From NCBI GenBank assembly GCA_963853835.1, contig OY970820.1:24183873-24247872 (forward strand): 64,000 nt of DNA, written 5' to 3'. Numbering within the stretch: the first letter of the stretch is position 1; each line of letters opens with the position of its first letter. This DNA comes from Calendula officinalis (Eukaryota; Streptophyta; Magnoliopsida; Asterales; Asteraceae). Below the pieces are notes generated by a model that was not told the origin of the DNA, searched no databases, and worked only from the letters and a program-made list of their open reading frames with translations. The translations under genes were made by a program, and so were the position numbers. This document shows positions 11,393 through 23,757 of the stretch, in pieces.

Positions 11393-13174
11393 TGTAACGC
11401 ACCAATATTTCAACTAAATTTAGAACTTTTAAATATAAAAATATAAGTCTTTACAAACCGAGTATCCCAAAAATGTAGTTTAAATAAAACATTTGGAGTA
11501 TTCAATAAGTATTAAAAATAGGTGTTACAATAATATCGAAACCATAGTCTAGGGAATTAAATAAGTACAACGAGCTAATCACTTCCAAATGCTAACTACG
11601 GGCCGCCTAATCCTTAGCTCCCGAACCTGAGTACATATCCAAAATAAACGTAGTACGTGAGACAAGATTGTCTCGTGAGAAACATGGGTTTTAGACCCGG
11701 TTAGAAGATATTTGCAATAAAATAATAATTAAATAATTATCAAATTGTACATAGTCAAACATACTCTAAGGCTTGCCATAAACCAATCACATACGTAACG
11801 AGCCTCCCCGAAACAACTCCCTCGATATGGGTTAACTAGGTAAACTCCCCCGTTTCCGGGTTATCTCAAACTCCCCCGCTTTCCTGGTAATCTATTTCTC
11901 GACACACTACCCTTGCGCAGGGTGGTACCGCCCCAAGTAGGTGTCACTAACTCCCCCAACTTGTGTTGGTTATCTAGGATCCAATTGATTAGCTACCACA
12001 TAACAATTCATCAACTTGGCCCAAAGCCCCATATCACAACTCAATCATACTAGTGGTAACTAAACAAATCAATTTACAATTCAATTCACTTCAATTAAAT
12101 TCATACTCTCTCGATTTAATCTCTTCTTTATTAAAACGTTTATCTAATAAAGACTCTAAAATCATTTCAATTCATAAAACATGGATTACTATGTACTCAG
12201 AAAAGATCACATGTACTCACCTTAGCAAAGCTATCCAAACACTTGTGTTCAACAACATAATCCTTACTTCTTAATTAAAGAAGTACTTCCAATCACAAGG
12301 TCTTCTTGACCTAACATCAATATCAATACAATAACTAGTTATTATCCATAACTAATCACTAACAATCCATTTCAACTTCCCTAACCACCAAGTTCATCAA
12401 ACTTGGTCGAATCTCAAACCCTAGTTCAAGATTTTCCATCATCAATTCCAAATCTAACTTGTACACATTCATTACAAGTCTCCAAGGACTGTTTTACACT
12501 CATGAATGTTCATCTTCCCCAAAGATGATATGGTTGGTTCCCAAAACCACCATTGTTACCCATACTAAGCGCAAAATCAAGGTAACTAAGCAAGATGATC
12601 AAGAATTCTTACCCTTGAAGCTTGAATCCTTCAATATGATGAAGATTTGAGCTCCTTAGCTCCAAAAACTGAACAAAAGCTCTAAAAAACGGCTGCTATA
12701 GCTCTAGGGTTCGTACGTGTTATGAGCCCTAGCCTTCACACAACTTTTTATAATTCAGGCAGGCCTCGCGCCCCGCTCGCATTTCCCTCGCGCCGCGACG
12801 TGACGCGGGTTCTCCATCTGGTCTCCACTCGAAGCAGCCCCTCGCGCCCCGCTCGCGCCTCGCTCGCGCCGCGAGCTCGATGCGAGTCTCAACTCGAGCT
12901 CGGCGCGAGTCCCTCACGTCTGGGTTCTGAACTCTCTGTTTGACCTCGCGTCTGGCTCGCGCCAGGCTCGCGCCGCGAGTGCTGTTCAGGCCAGCTTCTT
13001 GGCCTTTAAACTTGTTTCCATCCAAGTTTTGACCCATACTTGGTTATACCAAGTCCCAAACATTCAAACACTCAACAAAACACAACTCGAAACATAAACT
13101 AATATAAATACTAAAATTCGTATAAATCCCGAATTAAAATACACGAAAAGAAACGTAAAATTACGGTCGTTACA
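11393..13174 (-). repeat. 3' LTR of gypsy element
   Basis: It is collinear with 17999-19811. It includes short degenerate repeats of the type CTCCCCCG...GGGTTATCT near 11865-11945 and a strikingly GC-rich segment at about 12757-12985 rich in CTCGCGCC words, unlike the AT-rich surroundings. ORFs within the GC-rich part are composition artefacts. Confidence 0.92.
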
Positions 13175-13190
13175 ACTATCTACCCCTTAA
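13175..13190 (-). other. Polypurine tract of gypsy element
   Basis: On the minus strand AAGGGGTAGATAGT directly precedes the LTR start TGTAACGACC, the usual place of the plus-strand primer in Ty3/gypsy elements. Confidence 0.75.
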
Positions 13191-14479
13191 GAGGATTCCG
13201 TCCTCGGAATCGTCTCATAGTCTACAAAATCCGGGTAGCGTTTCTTCATCTCATCTTTGACTTCCAAAGTCATATTTGGCCCAAGGGAATGCTTCCACTT
13301 GACCAACACTAGCTCAATCTCTTTGTTCCTCAATTTCTTCGTTTGGGCCTCCAATATGGCCTCGGGCTCTTCAATCAACCGGTTGGGTGCATCGACCCGC
13401 AAATCTTGAAGTGGGATTATATTCTCCACTTCACCTAAGAACTTCTTCAAATTACTAACATGGAAGGTGTCATGGACACCTTGCAACTCGGGTGGAAGTT
13501 CTAACTTAAATGCTTGCAAACCGACCCGTTTCAAAATCTTAAACGGGCCAACATACCTTGGGCTCAATTTGCCCTTCTTTCCAAATCTCATCACGCCTTT
13601 CCAAGGTGATACTTTCAACATCACCATATCACCAACATCCAAATCATAGGGTCACTTTTTTAAACCCGAATAACTCTTTTGGCGATCTTGGGCGACCTTC
13701 ATATTCTTTTGAATTATTCCGATTTTCTCGTTTGTTATTTTCACAATCTCGGGACCCGTGTGCTTCGTCTCACCCGCCTCTAACCAACAAGAAGGCGTCC
13801 TACATTTTCTCCCATACAATGCCTCAAACGGTGGCATTTTAATTGTCGAGTGATGACTATTGTTATATGAAAACTCAACTAACGATAAATGTTCATCCCA
13901 TTTACCACCAAAATCCAATACACACGATCTCAACATATCTTCGACCGTTTGGATCGTCCTTTCACTTTGACCATCGGTTTGTGGATGGTAAGCCGTGTTC
14001 AATCTCAACTTTGTTCCCAATTCTTCTTGGAGTGACCTCCAAAATCTCAAGGTAAACCTTGCATCCCGATCGGACACGATCGTCAATGGTACCCCATGCA
14101 AACGAACCACTTCATCCACAAACAATTTTGCCACCTTCTCGAGTGGCATGGTTTCCCGAATAGCTAGGAATAACGCACTTTTCGTTAGCCTATCAACAAT
14201 CACCCAAATGGCGTCATGGTTCCTAATCGTCTTTGGAAGACCAACAATGAAATCCATTGTGATGTCTTCCAATTTCCCGGCCGGCACTTGTAACGATTGT
14301 GCAACACCATAAGGGACTTGGTGCACGGCTTTCACTTTTGCACACGTGGCAAATTTTGAAATGTACTTTGCTACTCTCGACTTCATCCCCGGCCACCAAT
14401 ACATTCTCTTCAAGTCTTGATAAGTCTTTGTACTACCGGGATGAATGGAATACTTGGACTTGTGAGCATCATTCAACAA
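13187..14479 (-). pseudogene. gypsy integrase with chromodomain-like tail
   Basis: 13652-14479 (275 aa) carries the integrase core with catalytic D76 (TMDFIVGLP), D137 (IVSDRDARF) and E173 (GQSERTIQ), the last two 35 residues apart as in DD35E enzymes. In the N-terminal zinc-binding motif the first Cys of the CxxC pair is Phe (FATCAKVK), so the finger is damaged. 13187-13642, displaced by a stop or shift near 13650, holds the C-terminal part (GPFKILKRVG, FHVSNLKKF) and a chromodomain-like end (LVKWKHSLGP...KKRYPDF). In chromoviruses this tail guides insertion into heterochromatin. The split means no complete integrase is made. Confidence 0.85.
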
Positions 14480-14509
14480 TATTTTTTGGTTTCCACCGAA
14501 TTTCGGAAC

Positions 14510-16636
14510 TCAAATCCGACCATTGACGGTTTTCAACCCTTGAACATTTTCTTCAAATACTTGGTTCTTTCCCAACCTCTCTTGTCTATACTCGTCTTTT
14601 CCCATCACTTCGGTTTGTACGGTTCTTATACTTTCAATAAAGCTAGATACTACATCAATCCGCATCAACTTAGCCTTAACCGGCTTTTCATAAACTTTTC
14701 TACTCAAGGCGTCAGCTACCACATTAGCCTTCCCTTCATGATAGACAATTTCACAATCATAGTCACTAATCAACTCAATCCACCTCCTTTGCCTCATATT
14801 CAAGTCTTTTTGTGTAAATACATACTTGAGACTTTTGTGATCCGTGTACAATATACACCTAGTTCTATACAAGTAGTGTCTCCAAATCTTCAAGGCAAAA
14901 ATAATCACCGCCAACTCTAAATCATGTGTTGTGTACCTTTCTTCTGCATTCTTTAATTGTCTTGAAGCATAAGCTATCACTTTACCTCTTTGCATCAAAA
15001 CACAACCGAGACCTTTATTCGAGGCGTCACTATACACCACGAAATCTTCCATACCGTCGGGTAAAGTGAGGATCGGTGCATTGCACAACTTCTCTTTCAA
15101 CAAGGCAAAAGCATCCTCTTGCTTTTTCCCCCAATCAAACTTCACATCTTTTCTCGTTAGCCTAGTGAGTAGGACCGCCACTTGGGAAAAATCTTCAATA
15201 AATCTTCGGTAATAACCGGCTAACCCAAGAAAACTTCTAACTTCGGTTGGAGTCTTCGGTGCTTCCCAATTCTTTACCGCTTCGATCTTAGACGGGTCAA
15301 CTTTTATCCCGCTTCGAGATACTACATGACCAAGGAATTGAACTCCCCGCAACCAAAATTCACACTTTGAGAATTTTGCATACAACTTTTCCCGTTTCAA
15401 AACTTCTAGAGTTTGCTTCAAGTGTTCTTCTTCGGTTTTGGAGAAAATAAGGATATCATTGATGAACACGATGAGAAATTTATCGAGGAATGGTTTACAA
15501 CCCCTATTCATGAGATCCATGAATATAGCCGGGGCATTCGTCAAACCGAATGGCATAACTAAAAATTCATAATGCCCATAACGAGTTCTAAAGGCCGTCT
15601 TTTCGGTATCACCTTCTTTGACACGAACTTGATGGTAACCCGACCTCAAATCTACTTTGGAGAAATAATCGGCTCCTTGAAGTTGATCAAACAAATCATC
15701 TATCCTTGGAAAAGGATATCGGTTTTTAATCGTCATCTTGTTAAGCTCTCGGTAATCAATACACATTCTCATCGAACCATCTTTCTTCTTCACAAATAAA
15801 ACCGATGCACCCCATGGTGACGAACTAGGACGGATAAAACCTTTATCAAGTAAATCATGGAGTTGAGCCATCAACTCTCTCATTTCGGTTGGAGCTAAAC
15901 GATACGGGGCTCGGGCAATCAGCGTCGCCCCCAGAACTAAATCAATTCGGAACTCGACTTGCCTCTCCGGTGGCAAACCGGGTAAGTCATAGGGAAAAAC
16001 TTTGGGAAAATCCCGAATAGTCTTCACATTCTCAACCGTCTTCTTCTCTTTTCTCCCATCTAGAAAATAAGCTATAAATGATGAACATCCTTTTGATAAA
16101 CACTTTCTTGCTTTAATGGCGGTTAACAAGTTTGGCATATGATGCCTCTTTTCCCCATAAATGTACACCTTCTCATTTTCGGGAGATTTAATCGACACTA
16201 ACTTCTTTCCACATAAAATCTTGGCTTGGTGGATCCCCAACCAATCCATTCCAATAATTACATCAAAAGCCTTAATCCCCATAGGCATCAAATCAACCTT
16301 AAACTTCTTACTATCGATTTCTAATTCACAATCTCTATAGACGTGTTGAACCATAGAGGTTTTCCCATGGGCTACTTCTATTTCATACAAATCATCAAGT
16401 AACTCTAGTGGGACCTTAAACTTAGCACCAAATTCATGAGACACGAAAGAATAAGTAGAACCCGAATCAATCAATACATAAGTGGGTATGGAGTTTATGA
16501 ATAAGGTACCTGAGACAATACCATGAGTCTTATTGGCTTCTTCACGCGTGAGTTGGAAGGCACGCCCCTTGACTTTCATCGGCTCGGTTTCTTGTGAGCG
16601 GTTGACACCAACGTTTCGGTTCCCTTCTTTGGGCAA
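14510..16636 (-). pseudogene. gypsy protease, reverse transcriptase and RNase H
   Basis: One open frame of 708 codons. The aspartic protease active site is D57-S58-G59 (VLIDSGSTYSF). Reverse transcriptase spans about 265-450: CIDYRELNKMT, SKVDLRSGYHQ and MPFGLTNAPA are all present, but the metal-binding motif reads F391-I-N393-D394 (15455-15466) where the family has an xIDD form, so one catalytic Asp is Asn. RNase H follows (YSDASNKGLGC, YTDHKSLKY, ADALSRK). Although long and open, the polymerase is probably inactive because of the Asp-to-Asn change. The upstream gag and downstream integrase are in other frames. Confidence 0.88.
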
Positions 16637-17796
16637 ACATTACTATAGTGCCCCTTCTCATGACATGAGAAACACTCTACTTCATCAAGGCTGCTCACCT
16701 TGCAATCTTTAGCTTTGTGGCCAAAACGACCCCACTTGAAACAACCGTTGGAGTCATCCTTGCATTCACCCTTGTGGTCTCTACCACACTCCCTACAACC
16801 ACCAACACTACCTTGCTTAGACCCGCTCGGGGCAAACTTGTTTTTCTTTAATGGTCCCGAAAAACTCTCAAACTTTCTCTTCTCGTTACCAACCGACCTC
16901 TCTTGTACCCTTCTCTTGCTAACTTTCTCAACACTTCGGGCGACATTGATCGCCTCATCAAGAGTGGTCGCCCTCTTCACTTCGAGTTCATACTCCCATG
17001 GTAACCCATTAGCAAACCGAACCACACGACTACGTTTGGTTGGGTAGGTATCCTGTGAACTTCTTGGTATACTCATCCAAGATTATATTACCCTTCTTGA
17101 AATGCAAGAACTCTTCCAACAACTCTTCCAACTCCCTCTCGGGACAAAACTTTTCTTTGAGCCTTCTAGTGAACTCATCCCACGACATCTTGTAAACGGC
17201 TTTCTTTCCCAAAGTCTCATACACGGTGTCCCACCATGTAAGAGCATTATCTTTCAACAATCGTGAAGCATAAGTCACCATGTCTTCTTCTTTGCACTTG
17301 CTACTTTCAAGCACATGTTCCGTTTCTCGAATCCAACGAACCGTCACTTTCGGTTCCGTACTCCCGAGATAGGTGTCGGGTCGGCATGCAAGGAATTTTT
17401 TGTAGGAAAAATCTCTCACGTTCAATCTTCCTTTCTTCACCACTTTCCTCATTAGAGGACTTCTCGGTCGGGACACTAGCGTACGTTGACTTGGTCTTTG
17501 TGAGAGGTGGGGAATCTTCACTTTCCTCCCTCTCCGTGTCATCCCGACGTTCCTCTTCTTCCTCTCCACCATCACCAAGGTTCAACCGATCATTTATGAT
17601 CCGGTTAACATCTTGTTGCATCACATTTCATATTAGTGAGCATGGATTGAATTGCCTCCATTGTTACCGGAGTATGGTTATTCCCGATACCCGAATTTGC
17701 CAATCCATTCCCATCTTGATTCACATTCGAAGCTTGTTCCCCATCAAACAATCGACCACTTCTCGTTCTAGCCATCTTACTATAATAAGATTTCAA
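16576..17796 (-). pseudogene. gypsy gag (capsid and zinc knuckles), frame-shifted
   Basis: The start is read at 17796 or at the inner ATG of MARTRSGRLF. The acidic N-terminal region (17307-17796), the capsid-like retrotransposon gag domain (17030-17578; ALTWWDTV, WDEFTRRLKEKFCP) and the zinc-knuckle part (16576-17076) lie in different frames, so at least three shifts broke it. The knuckles read CFKWGRFGHKAKDC, with Trp in place of the second Cys, and CFSCHEKGHYSNVC, intact. The family role is to form the particle and bind the genomic RNA. Confidence 0.8.
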
Positions 17797-17983
17797 CCCA
17801 ATTAGATTCCAATAAGTTGACTAAATAGTCAAAATAAAACATAAGAAAAGCTCGATTCAAAACAATTCCCTTTATGGTCAACCCTAACTCTTAAAGGTTA
17901 ACCTAGCTTCCTATAGAACATAATGTCCAAAAATCAAAGTCTAAGTCTAGGGTGGGTAACCAACCTAATTCACTTAGACTAAA

Positions 17984-17995
17984 GCTCTGATACCA
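17984..17995 (-). other. gypsy primer binding site, tRNA-iMet type
   Basis: On the minus strand TGGTATCAGAGC lies three bases after the 5' LTR end, the same primer type as the TR-GAG elements. Confidence 0.92.
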
Positions 17996-17998
17996 AGT

Positions 17999-19811
17999 TG
18001 TAACACACCAACATTTCAACTAAATTTAAAACTTTTAAATATAAAAATATAAGTCTTTACAAACCGAGTATCCCAAAATGTAGTTTAAATAAAACATTTG
18101 GAGTAATCAATAAGTATCAAAAATCGGTGTTACAATAATATCCAAACCATAGTCTAGGGAATTAAATAAGTACACCGAGCTAATCACTTTCAAATGCTAA
18201 CTACGGTCCGCCTAATCCTTAGCTCCCGGACCTGAGTACATAGCCAAAATAAACGTAATACGTGAGACAAGATTGTCTCGTGAGAAACATGAGTTTTAGA
18301 CCCAGTTAGAAAATATTTGCAATAAAATAATAATTAAATAATTATCAAATTGCACATAGTCAAACATACTCTAAGGCTTGCCATAAGCCAATCACATACG
18401 TAACGGGCCTCCCCTAAACAACTCCCCCGATATGGGTTAACTAGGTAAACTCCCCCGTTTCCGGGTTATCTATTTGCTCCCCCGATTTCCGGGTTATCTC
18501 AAACTCCCTCGCTTTCCGTATTATCTATTTCTCGACACACTATCCTTGCGCAGGGTGGTACCGCCCCAAGTAGGTGTCACTAACTCCCCAACTTGTGTGG
18601 GTTATCTAGGATCCAATTGACTAGCTACCACATAACAATTCATCAACTTGGGCCAAAGCCCCATATCACAACTCAATCATACTAGTGGTAACTAAACAAA
18701 TCAATTTACAATTCAATTCAATTCACTTCAATTAAATTCATACTCTATCAATTTAATCTCTTCTTTATTAAAATATTTATCTAATAAAGACTCTAAAATC
18801 ATTTCAATTCATAAAACATGGTTTACTATGTACTCAGAAAAGATCACATGTACTCACCTTAGCAAAGCTATCCAAACACTTGTGTTCAACAACACAATCC
18901 TTACTTCTTAATTAAAGAAGTACTTCCAATCACAAGGTCTTCTTGACCTAACATCAATATCAATACAATAACTAGTTATTATCCATAACTAATCACTAAC
19001 AATCCATTTCAACTTCCCTAACCACCAAGTTCATCAAACTTGGTGGAATGTCAAACCCTAGTTCAAGATTTTCCATCATCAATTCCAAATCTAACTTGTA
19101 CACATTGATTACAAGTCTACAAGGAGTGTTTTACACTCATGAAAGTTCATTTTCCCCAAAGATGATATGGTTGGTTCCCAAAACCACCATTGTTGCCCAT
19201 ACTAAGCTCAAAATCAAGGTAACTAAGCAAGATGATCAAGAATTCTTACCCTTGATGCTTGAATCCTTCAATATGATGAAGATTTGAGCTCCTTAGCTCC
19301 AAAAACAGACCAAAATCTCTCAAAAACGGATGTTATAGCTCTAGGGTTCGTAGGTGTTATGAGCCCTAGCCTTCACACAACTTTTTATAGTTCAGGCAGT
19401 CCTCGCGCCCCGCTCGCGTTTCCCTCGCACCGCGAGGTGACGCGGGTTGTCCATCTGGTCGCCGCTCGAAGAAGCCCCTCGCGCCCCGCTCGCGCCTCGC
19501 TCGCGCCGCGAGCTCGACGCGAGTCTCAACTCGAGCTTGGCGCGAGTCCCTCGCGTCTGGGTTCTGAACTCTCTGTTTGACCTCGCGTCTGGCTCGCGCC
19601 AGGCTCGCGCCGCGAGTGCTGTTCAGGCCAGCTTCTTGGCCTTTAAACTTGTTTCCATCCAAGTTTTGACCCATACTTGGTTATACCAAGTCCCAAACAT
19701 TCAAACACTCAACAAAACACAACTCGAAACATAAACTAATATAAATACTAAAATTCGTATAAATCCCGAATTAAAATACACGAAAACAAACGTAAAATTA
19801 CGGTCGTTACA
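17999..19811 (-). repeat. 5' LTR of gypsy element
   Basis: It starts TGTAACACACC and ends CGTTACA on the plus strand. It is 31 bp longer than its partner, partly through an extra CTCCCCCG...GGGTTATCT-type unit near 18470-18500. The GC-rich CTCGCG block recurs at about 19400-19625. Confidence 0.92.
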
Positions 19812-19816
19812 CTAAG

Positions 19817-20055
19817 TTTAAGAATGATCTCGTAGTAACCGATGATGGTAGTGAGTAGAGAAAGAGGCGCAGTGGAAAGGGAAAGGATAAAACCGATCCC
19901 AGCCACGTCGTGTCTAAAAAGGTAATAGAGTCAAACAAAAGGTCAAGAAGGTAAAGCCAGACAACACAGGGACCGAGAAACATTGTCTTGGTTGTGGAAA
20001 GGGTCAAAGAGTAGGAAGCCACGGTTGCTACTCAGTTGACTTGACCAACTTCTAG
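19817..20055 (+). pseudogene. gag of TR-GAG 1, 3' part
   Basis: It resumes after the gypsy element with the lysine-rich linker and a decayed zinc-knuckle region, collinear with 57838-58070 of TR-GAG 2. Several stops and shifts are visible in all frames. Confidence 0.75.
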
Positions 20056-20632
20056 ATACTCCTTTCCTACCTGTAAAAGTTATTATGAGTAACTCAACTT
20101 TAGCAATCGTTTATTGCGTAAGATGATAAGTGAGATGACTAACATGAGATAATGATCCCATGAGCACCACCTTATGATTCAGTATTTTTCATATGGATCC
20201 AGTAAAACAATTTTTGGTTTTAGTTGTTCTTGAACAAAATTACAATTTTCTATTTTATGATAAATTTTCGGTTTTTAAGTTTATCATCGTTGAATCCATG
20301 GTTGAATTATATTGTGTGTGCATGTGTGTTGATTATACTAGTCAAATTTTATGACTAGATTATAAAGTCAAGTGTTGACTTAATAATATTCTCATTGTTT
20401 ACATTTGTTTGATTGTTGTGTAATATCTTAGAAGCTTAAACTACTTAGATACTAGTAATTAAAAACCCTTTCTAACTAAAGTGTTTAAGAGTATTTATGG
20501 AAAGCATAAAGTTCAAGGTACATTGAACTTATTTAAAACATCTTAAGTAATGGTTACTTATGATAGTAAGTTTTAAAGTATTGGTATTAATATAGTATGA
20601 TTATATTGAATATAATCAAGATAGGCTTTAAA

Positions 20633-21080
20633 GAGTATCATTACAAGTCTTTCATACTTGTGATAAAGGAATTTAATGAGGTCAAAATTCTCTAATAGGA
20701 ATAATTGGATATTCATATAATCCAGGAAGAATGACTTAGACATTAAATGAACTCTTAAAAGATAAGAACTATATTTAAGTATTTAAGAATTAAAGGTATT
20801 ATTGCAAGTCTTTTACACTTGTAATAAATACAATATTTGATCAAGTCATAATACCCTAATAGGAATAATGGATATTTGAGAAATCCAAGAAGTGACGTTA
20901 GCATCAAATGAAGTTCTTAAAAGATACTAATATATTTAAGAATTGGAAGTATCGTTTCAAATGTCTTATACTTGTTAGACACAGTGATCGATGAAAGTCA
21001 TGATTCCCTCCAAAGGAATCTTGGATATTCGCAAATCCAAAGGATGACTTTAATAAGTGATTAATTCTTAAAAGATTAAA
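20633..21080 (+). repeat. Three degenerate ~155-bp tandem repeats in TR-GAG 1 3' region
   Basis: Three units begin near 20633, 20795 and 20946. Each carries an inverted repeat of the type CAAGTcttttatACTTG, a TTCC...GGAA pair around an A/T core and a GGATAT...ATCC pair. TR-GAG 2 has the same set at 58691-59135. The units do not encode protein. Confidence 0.7.
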
Positions 21081-22560
21081 CTATAAGGTTTTGACTAGGT
21101 CAAAGTAATAGTTTAAGTAATGCTTATTTCCATAAAATATAGTGGGAGCTATGACTAACATATTCATTAAAGGTATTAATGAATATAGTAAGTTAGTAGG
21201 ATATTAATAACAAGGTTTTACCAAGTCGTTTGCCAAAGAGTTAAGAGAAATAATAAATGATCATTAATTAGACTATTGCAAACCTAATAGCGTGATCACA
21301 AGTCTTGTGATTAATTATTGCATATCTAATAGGTTGTTCACACTCCAGTGGATAACATAATCATTTAAGGAAATTTGTTTAACTAGTAACAAGATATCTA
21401 CAAATCAAGTAACTAAAAGAGGCTTTAGTTACAAGGTGAATTTTATGAATTCAAGAAACTAAGGAGTTATTTCCAATACTTCTATGTTTACGGAATTGCA
21501 TAAAAGGAAAGACTGGAATATGTTCTAGAATGTTGCAAGAACAAAATCTATCAAAGACAAAAGTAATAGTGTTTTTCCAACACTTGTCTTATGTCTTTAG
21601 TTTAATAGGAATGACTAGATCAGTGATAAAGTTACAAGTAAAATTGTAAAGGTCATTAAGTAATCAACATGAACGAAATGAATAAGTAATGATGCAGTAA
21701 TAATTTTGTATCTATGTCCAGTGAGGAATAATACATGAGCAAGTATCATTGTTATTCAAGACTTTGTATGTTTTACAATATCCATGAATAAAAGTCTCTT
21801 TATTCAAAAGATATAATCCGTGACTACTCGTCTTGGTGGGAACCTTGATGGGACGTTAACGTCATCGCGGTATTTGGTGGAGAGTCGAGTTTACTCGAAG
21901 ATAGCCACACAAGTTTGTTGTGGACCAAATATCGGTGATACTCTGTTGGAGCTCGACGAATATTGGATTGACCACCGTGACAATACTTCGTGGTTGAAAT
22001 TTTCAAAAGTATTGTTCACTAGGATTGTCCTTAAGCCTGAGGTATTTGGTTTGGGATACAATGACTAATGTACTTTGGTTCGTCTTAGACAAGCCTGAAA
22101 TATGGTTGTCATACGAGACCTTACTGGGTACATAGGAAGTTGTATTTTGAATCGAAATATACAAGATGGTAATTGCACCTCCTTTTTAGGAGAGATATTT
22201 ATGGGTCCTTTGACATGATGAGAAAACTGGTAGGTGCATGGCCATGCCCAAACGAACTGATTTGTTCTTTGTCATTTATCACAACAGTTTGAATCAAGAA
22301 GTCATGAAATGATTTCGAATACAGGAGTTGATATTTTCTACCATGCTCGTATTCGTTATCGCAAATATCGTGCTGCAAGGGATGAACCCAACAACGTTGC
22401 CCAAAGAAGTAGAGACAGGGTATTCTTTACTAGGAGACGCTATTAAAGAGTTTTTCGAAACTATACCTGGGTTACATAAGCTGTTTTTATGGGGTTGGTT
22501 ACCTACATGCCTATCTAGAGGGCCACGGTAGCTCATGTCATCAAGAAAAAGGTTACGAAC
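21081..22560 (+). other. Non-coding 3' internal region of TR-GAG 1
   Basis: It is collinear with 59136-60620 of TR-GAG 2 throughout. ORFs seen here (for example 21820-22068) are broken in the other copy, so the conservation is not that of a shared protein. Confidence 0.7.
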
Positions 22561-22564
22561 TTGC

Positions 22565-22577
22565 ACAAGTGGGAGTC
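22565..22577 (+). other. Polypurine tract of TR-GAG 1
   Basis: ACAAGTGGGAGTC directly precedes the 3' LTR. The same tract occurs before the LTR of TR-GAG 2 and of the minus-strand Copia at 46363-46376. Confidence 0.8.
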
Positions 22578-23752
22578 TGTTGGAATTATATGCACAGTTA
22601 GTCAACCTATGATGATACATCCATGCCTACGAAACACTTAAGAGTCACACCGGTGAGTGCATGTAATACGAGTAGTTATTGTGCAATGATACTTGGAGAG
22701 GAATGATTCATAATAGTGATTATGAATCAGTTAAGTATTAAGTTAAGTTTAACTTATTACTAGATTAGTTTAACTAACTAATTAATACAAATATTTGTAC
22801 ATTTACTAGTTGAGTAAATATACAATGTGTTAATTATAGATTAACCATGATATGATTTAAAGCTATTAAATCATATAGTAATTGGATAATATTATTGTCT
22901 AAAGATTATATAAAAGTTATTATATAATTAATTATTAAAGGTATAAAACATAAGTATATATTTCGTGTATGTATATACCGAAATATATGAGTGTATAATA
23001 CTAATACATTTGATAATTAAGTGTGACAATAATAACTAGTAAAACTATGAGGGTTGAATATGTATAAGGATAAGTTTAAATTAAGAAGTTAATCTTAATT
23101 AAACTAAAAGGGTTCTAAGTGAAAGATCTTCAATTATAAATAGAATATCTTAGCCTTAACCTAATTCCTCTAATGCTTAACCCTAAGCCACGAAATTCTC
23201 CTCTTCCCTCCCCTTGAATTCGGCCGAAACACCAAGAACACAAGTCTTGTGTTCTTCGTGTTCTTCGTTCATTCTTCGTTCGTTCTTCGTTTGTTCTTCG
23301 TTCGTTCTTTGCTTTCTTCGAAGATCGATCGAGGTATTCAAGGATCGTTGCAAGAACCGACTAGAAGGTTTCTCGCTGTGTTCATTATCAGTTGACTTAC
23401 TTAAGCAAGATTAAGGTATGTTGTGGGAAACCATTTTCCCTTCTTCTCCTCTTGTTCGAATTCGACCAAGAACCCTAGGGTTCTTAGTTGATGGTCGACG
23501 AACACACACAAGCATTGTGTGTGTTCGAGTTCTTCGAATAAGGTTTCTTTCTTGTTAATCAAGTTTGATTTCCAAGTTCTCATAATCCTTTAGGGTTTAA
23601 GGATTAGGTTCAATCCCAGTTCCGCTTTTAGGGATTGAATCAGCTAGTTGGTTTAACCGGTCAAGAACATCATCATGTTCTTACCAGTATGGTTCGAACC
23701 TAGTCACTAGGAGGTTGACCCAAGTGATTGATCAGTGTTATGAAACTCTTCA
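22578..23752 (+). repeat. 3' LTR of TR-GAG 1
   Basis: It runs from TGTTGG to CTTCA. It is 22 bp longer than the 5' LTR, mainly from an extra gttcttcgt-type repeat near 23285-23305. Confidence 0.9.
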
Positions 23753-23757
23753 CATTG
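23753..23757. repeat. Target site duplication CATTG, right copy
   Basis: It matches 7207-7211 exactly. Confidence 0.9.

Larger units (their letters stand above)
11393..19811 (-). mobile_element. Ty3/gypsy chromovirus-like retrotransposon nested in TR-GAG 1
   Basis: LTRs of 1782 and 1813 bp, TGTAAC...GTTACA, flank a minus-strand gag-protease-RT-RNase H-integrase region in gypsy order. The primer site and polypurine tract are in the expected minus-strand places. The integrase tail has a chromodomain-like end, which fits a Tekay/Del-type chromovirus. Frameshifts and changes at catalytic sites show that this copy is dead. It inserted after TR-GAG 1, splitting its gag. Confidence 0.92.
7212..23752 (+). 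mobile_element. Non-autonomous gag-only LTR retrotransposon (TR-GAG 1), Copia-like
   Basis: Two LTRs of 1153 and 1175 bp, TGTTGG...TTCA, flank the element, with the 5-bp TSD CATTG. A primer site matching initiator tRNA-Met follows the 5' LTR and a purine-rich tract precedes the 3' LTR. The only coding trace is a gag gene after a ~2.5-kb leader. No protease, integrase, reverse transcriptase or RNase H is present between gag and the 3' LTR (20050-22577), and the second family member at 53243-61758 lacks them too, so the absence is a family trait. An 8.4-kb Ty3/gypsy element (11393-19811) sits inside gag. This matches the plant TR-GAG class; the gag resembles Copia (UBN2-type) gag. Confidence 0.88.

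Noticed and set aside
12722..13037. Arg/Ala-rich ORFs on both strands, repeated at 19284-19734
   Set aside because: They come from the CG-rich part of the gypsy LTR, where stop codons are rare. No family resemblance.
21820..22068. 82-codon ORF in the TR-GAG 1 3' region
   Set aside because: The matching sequence in TR-GAG 2 (59870-60120) is frame-shifted with stops, so the conservation is not coding.
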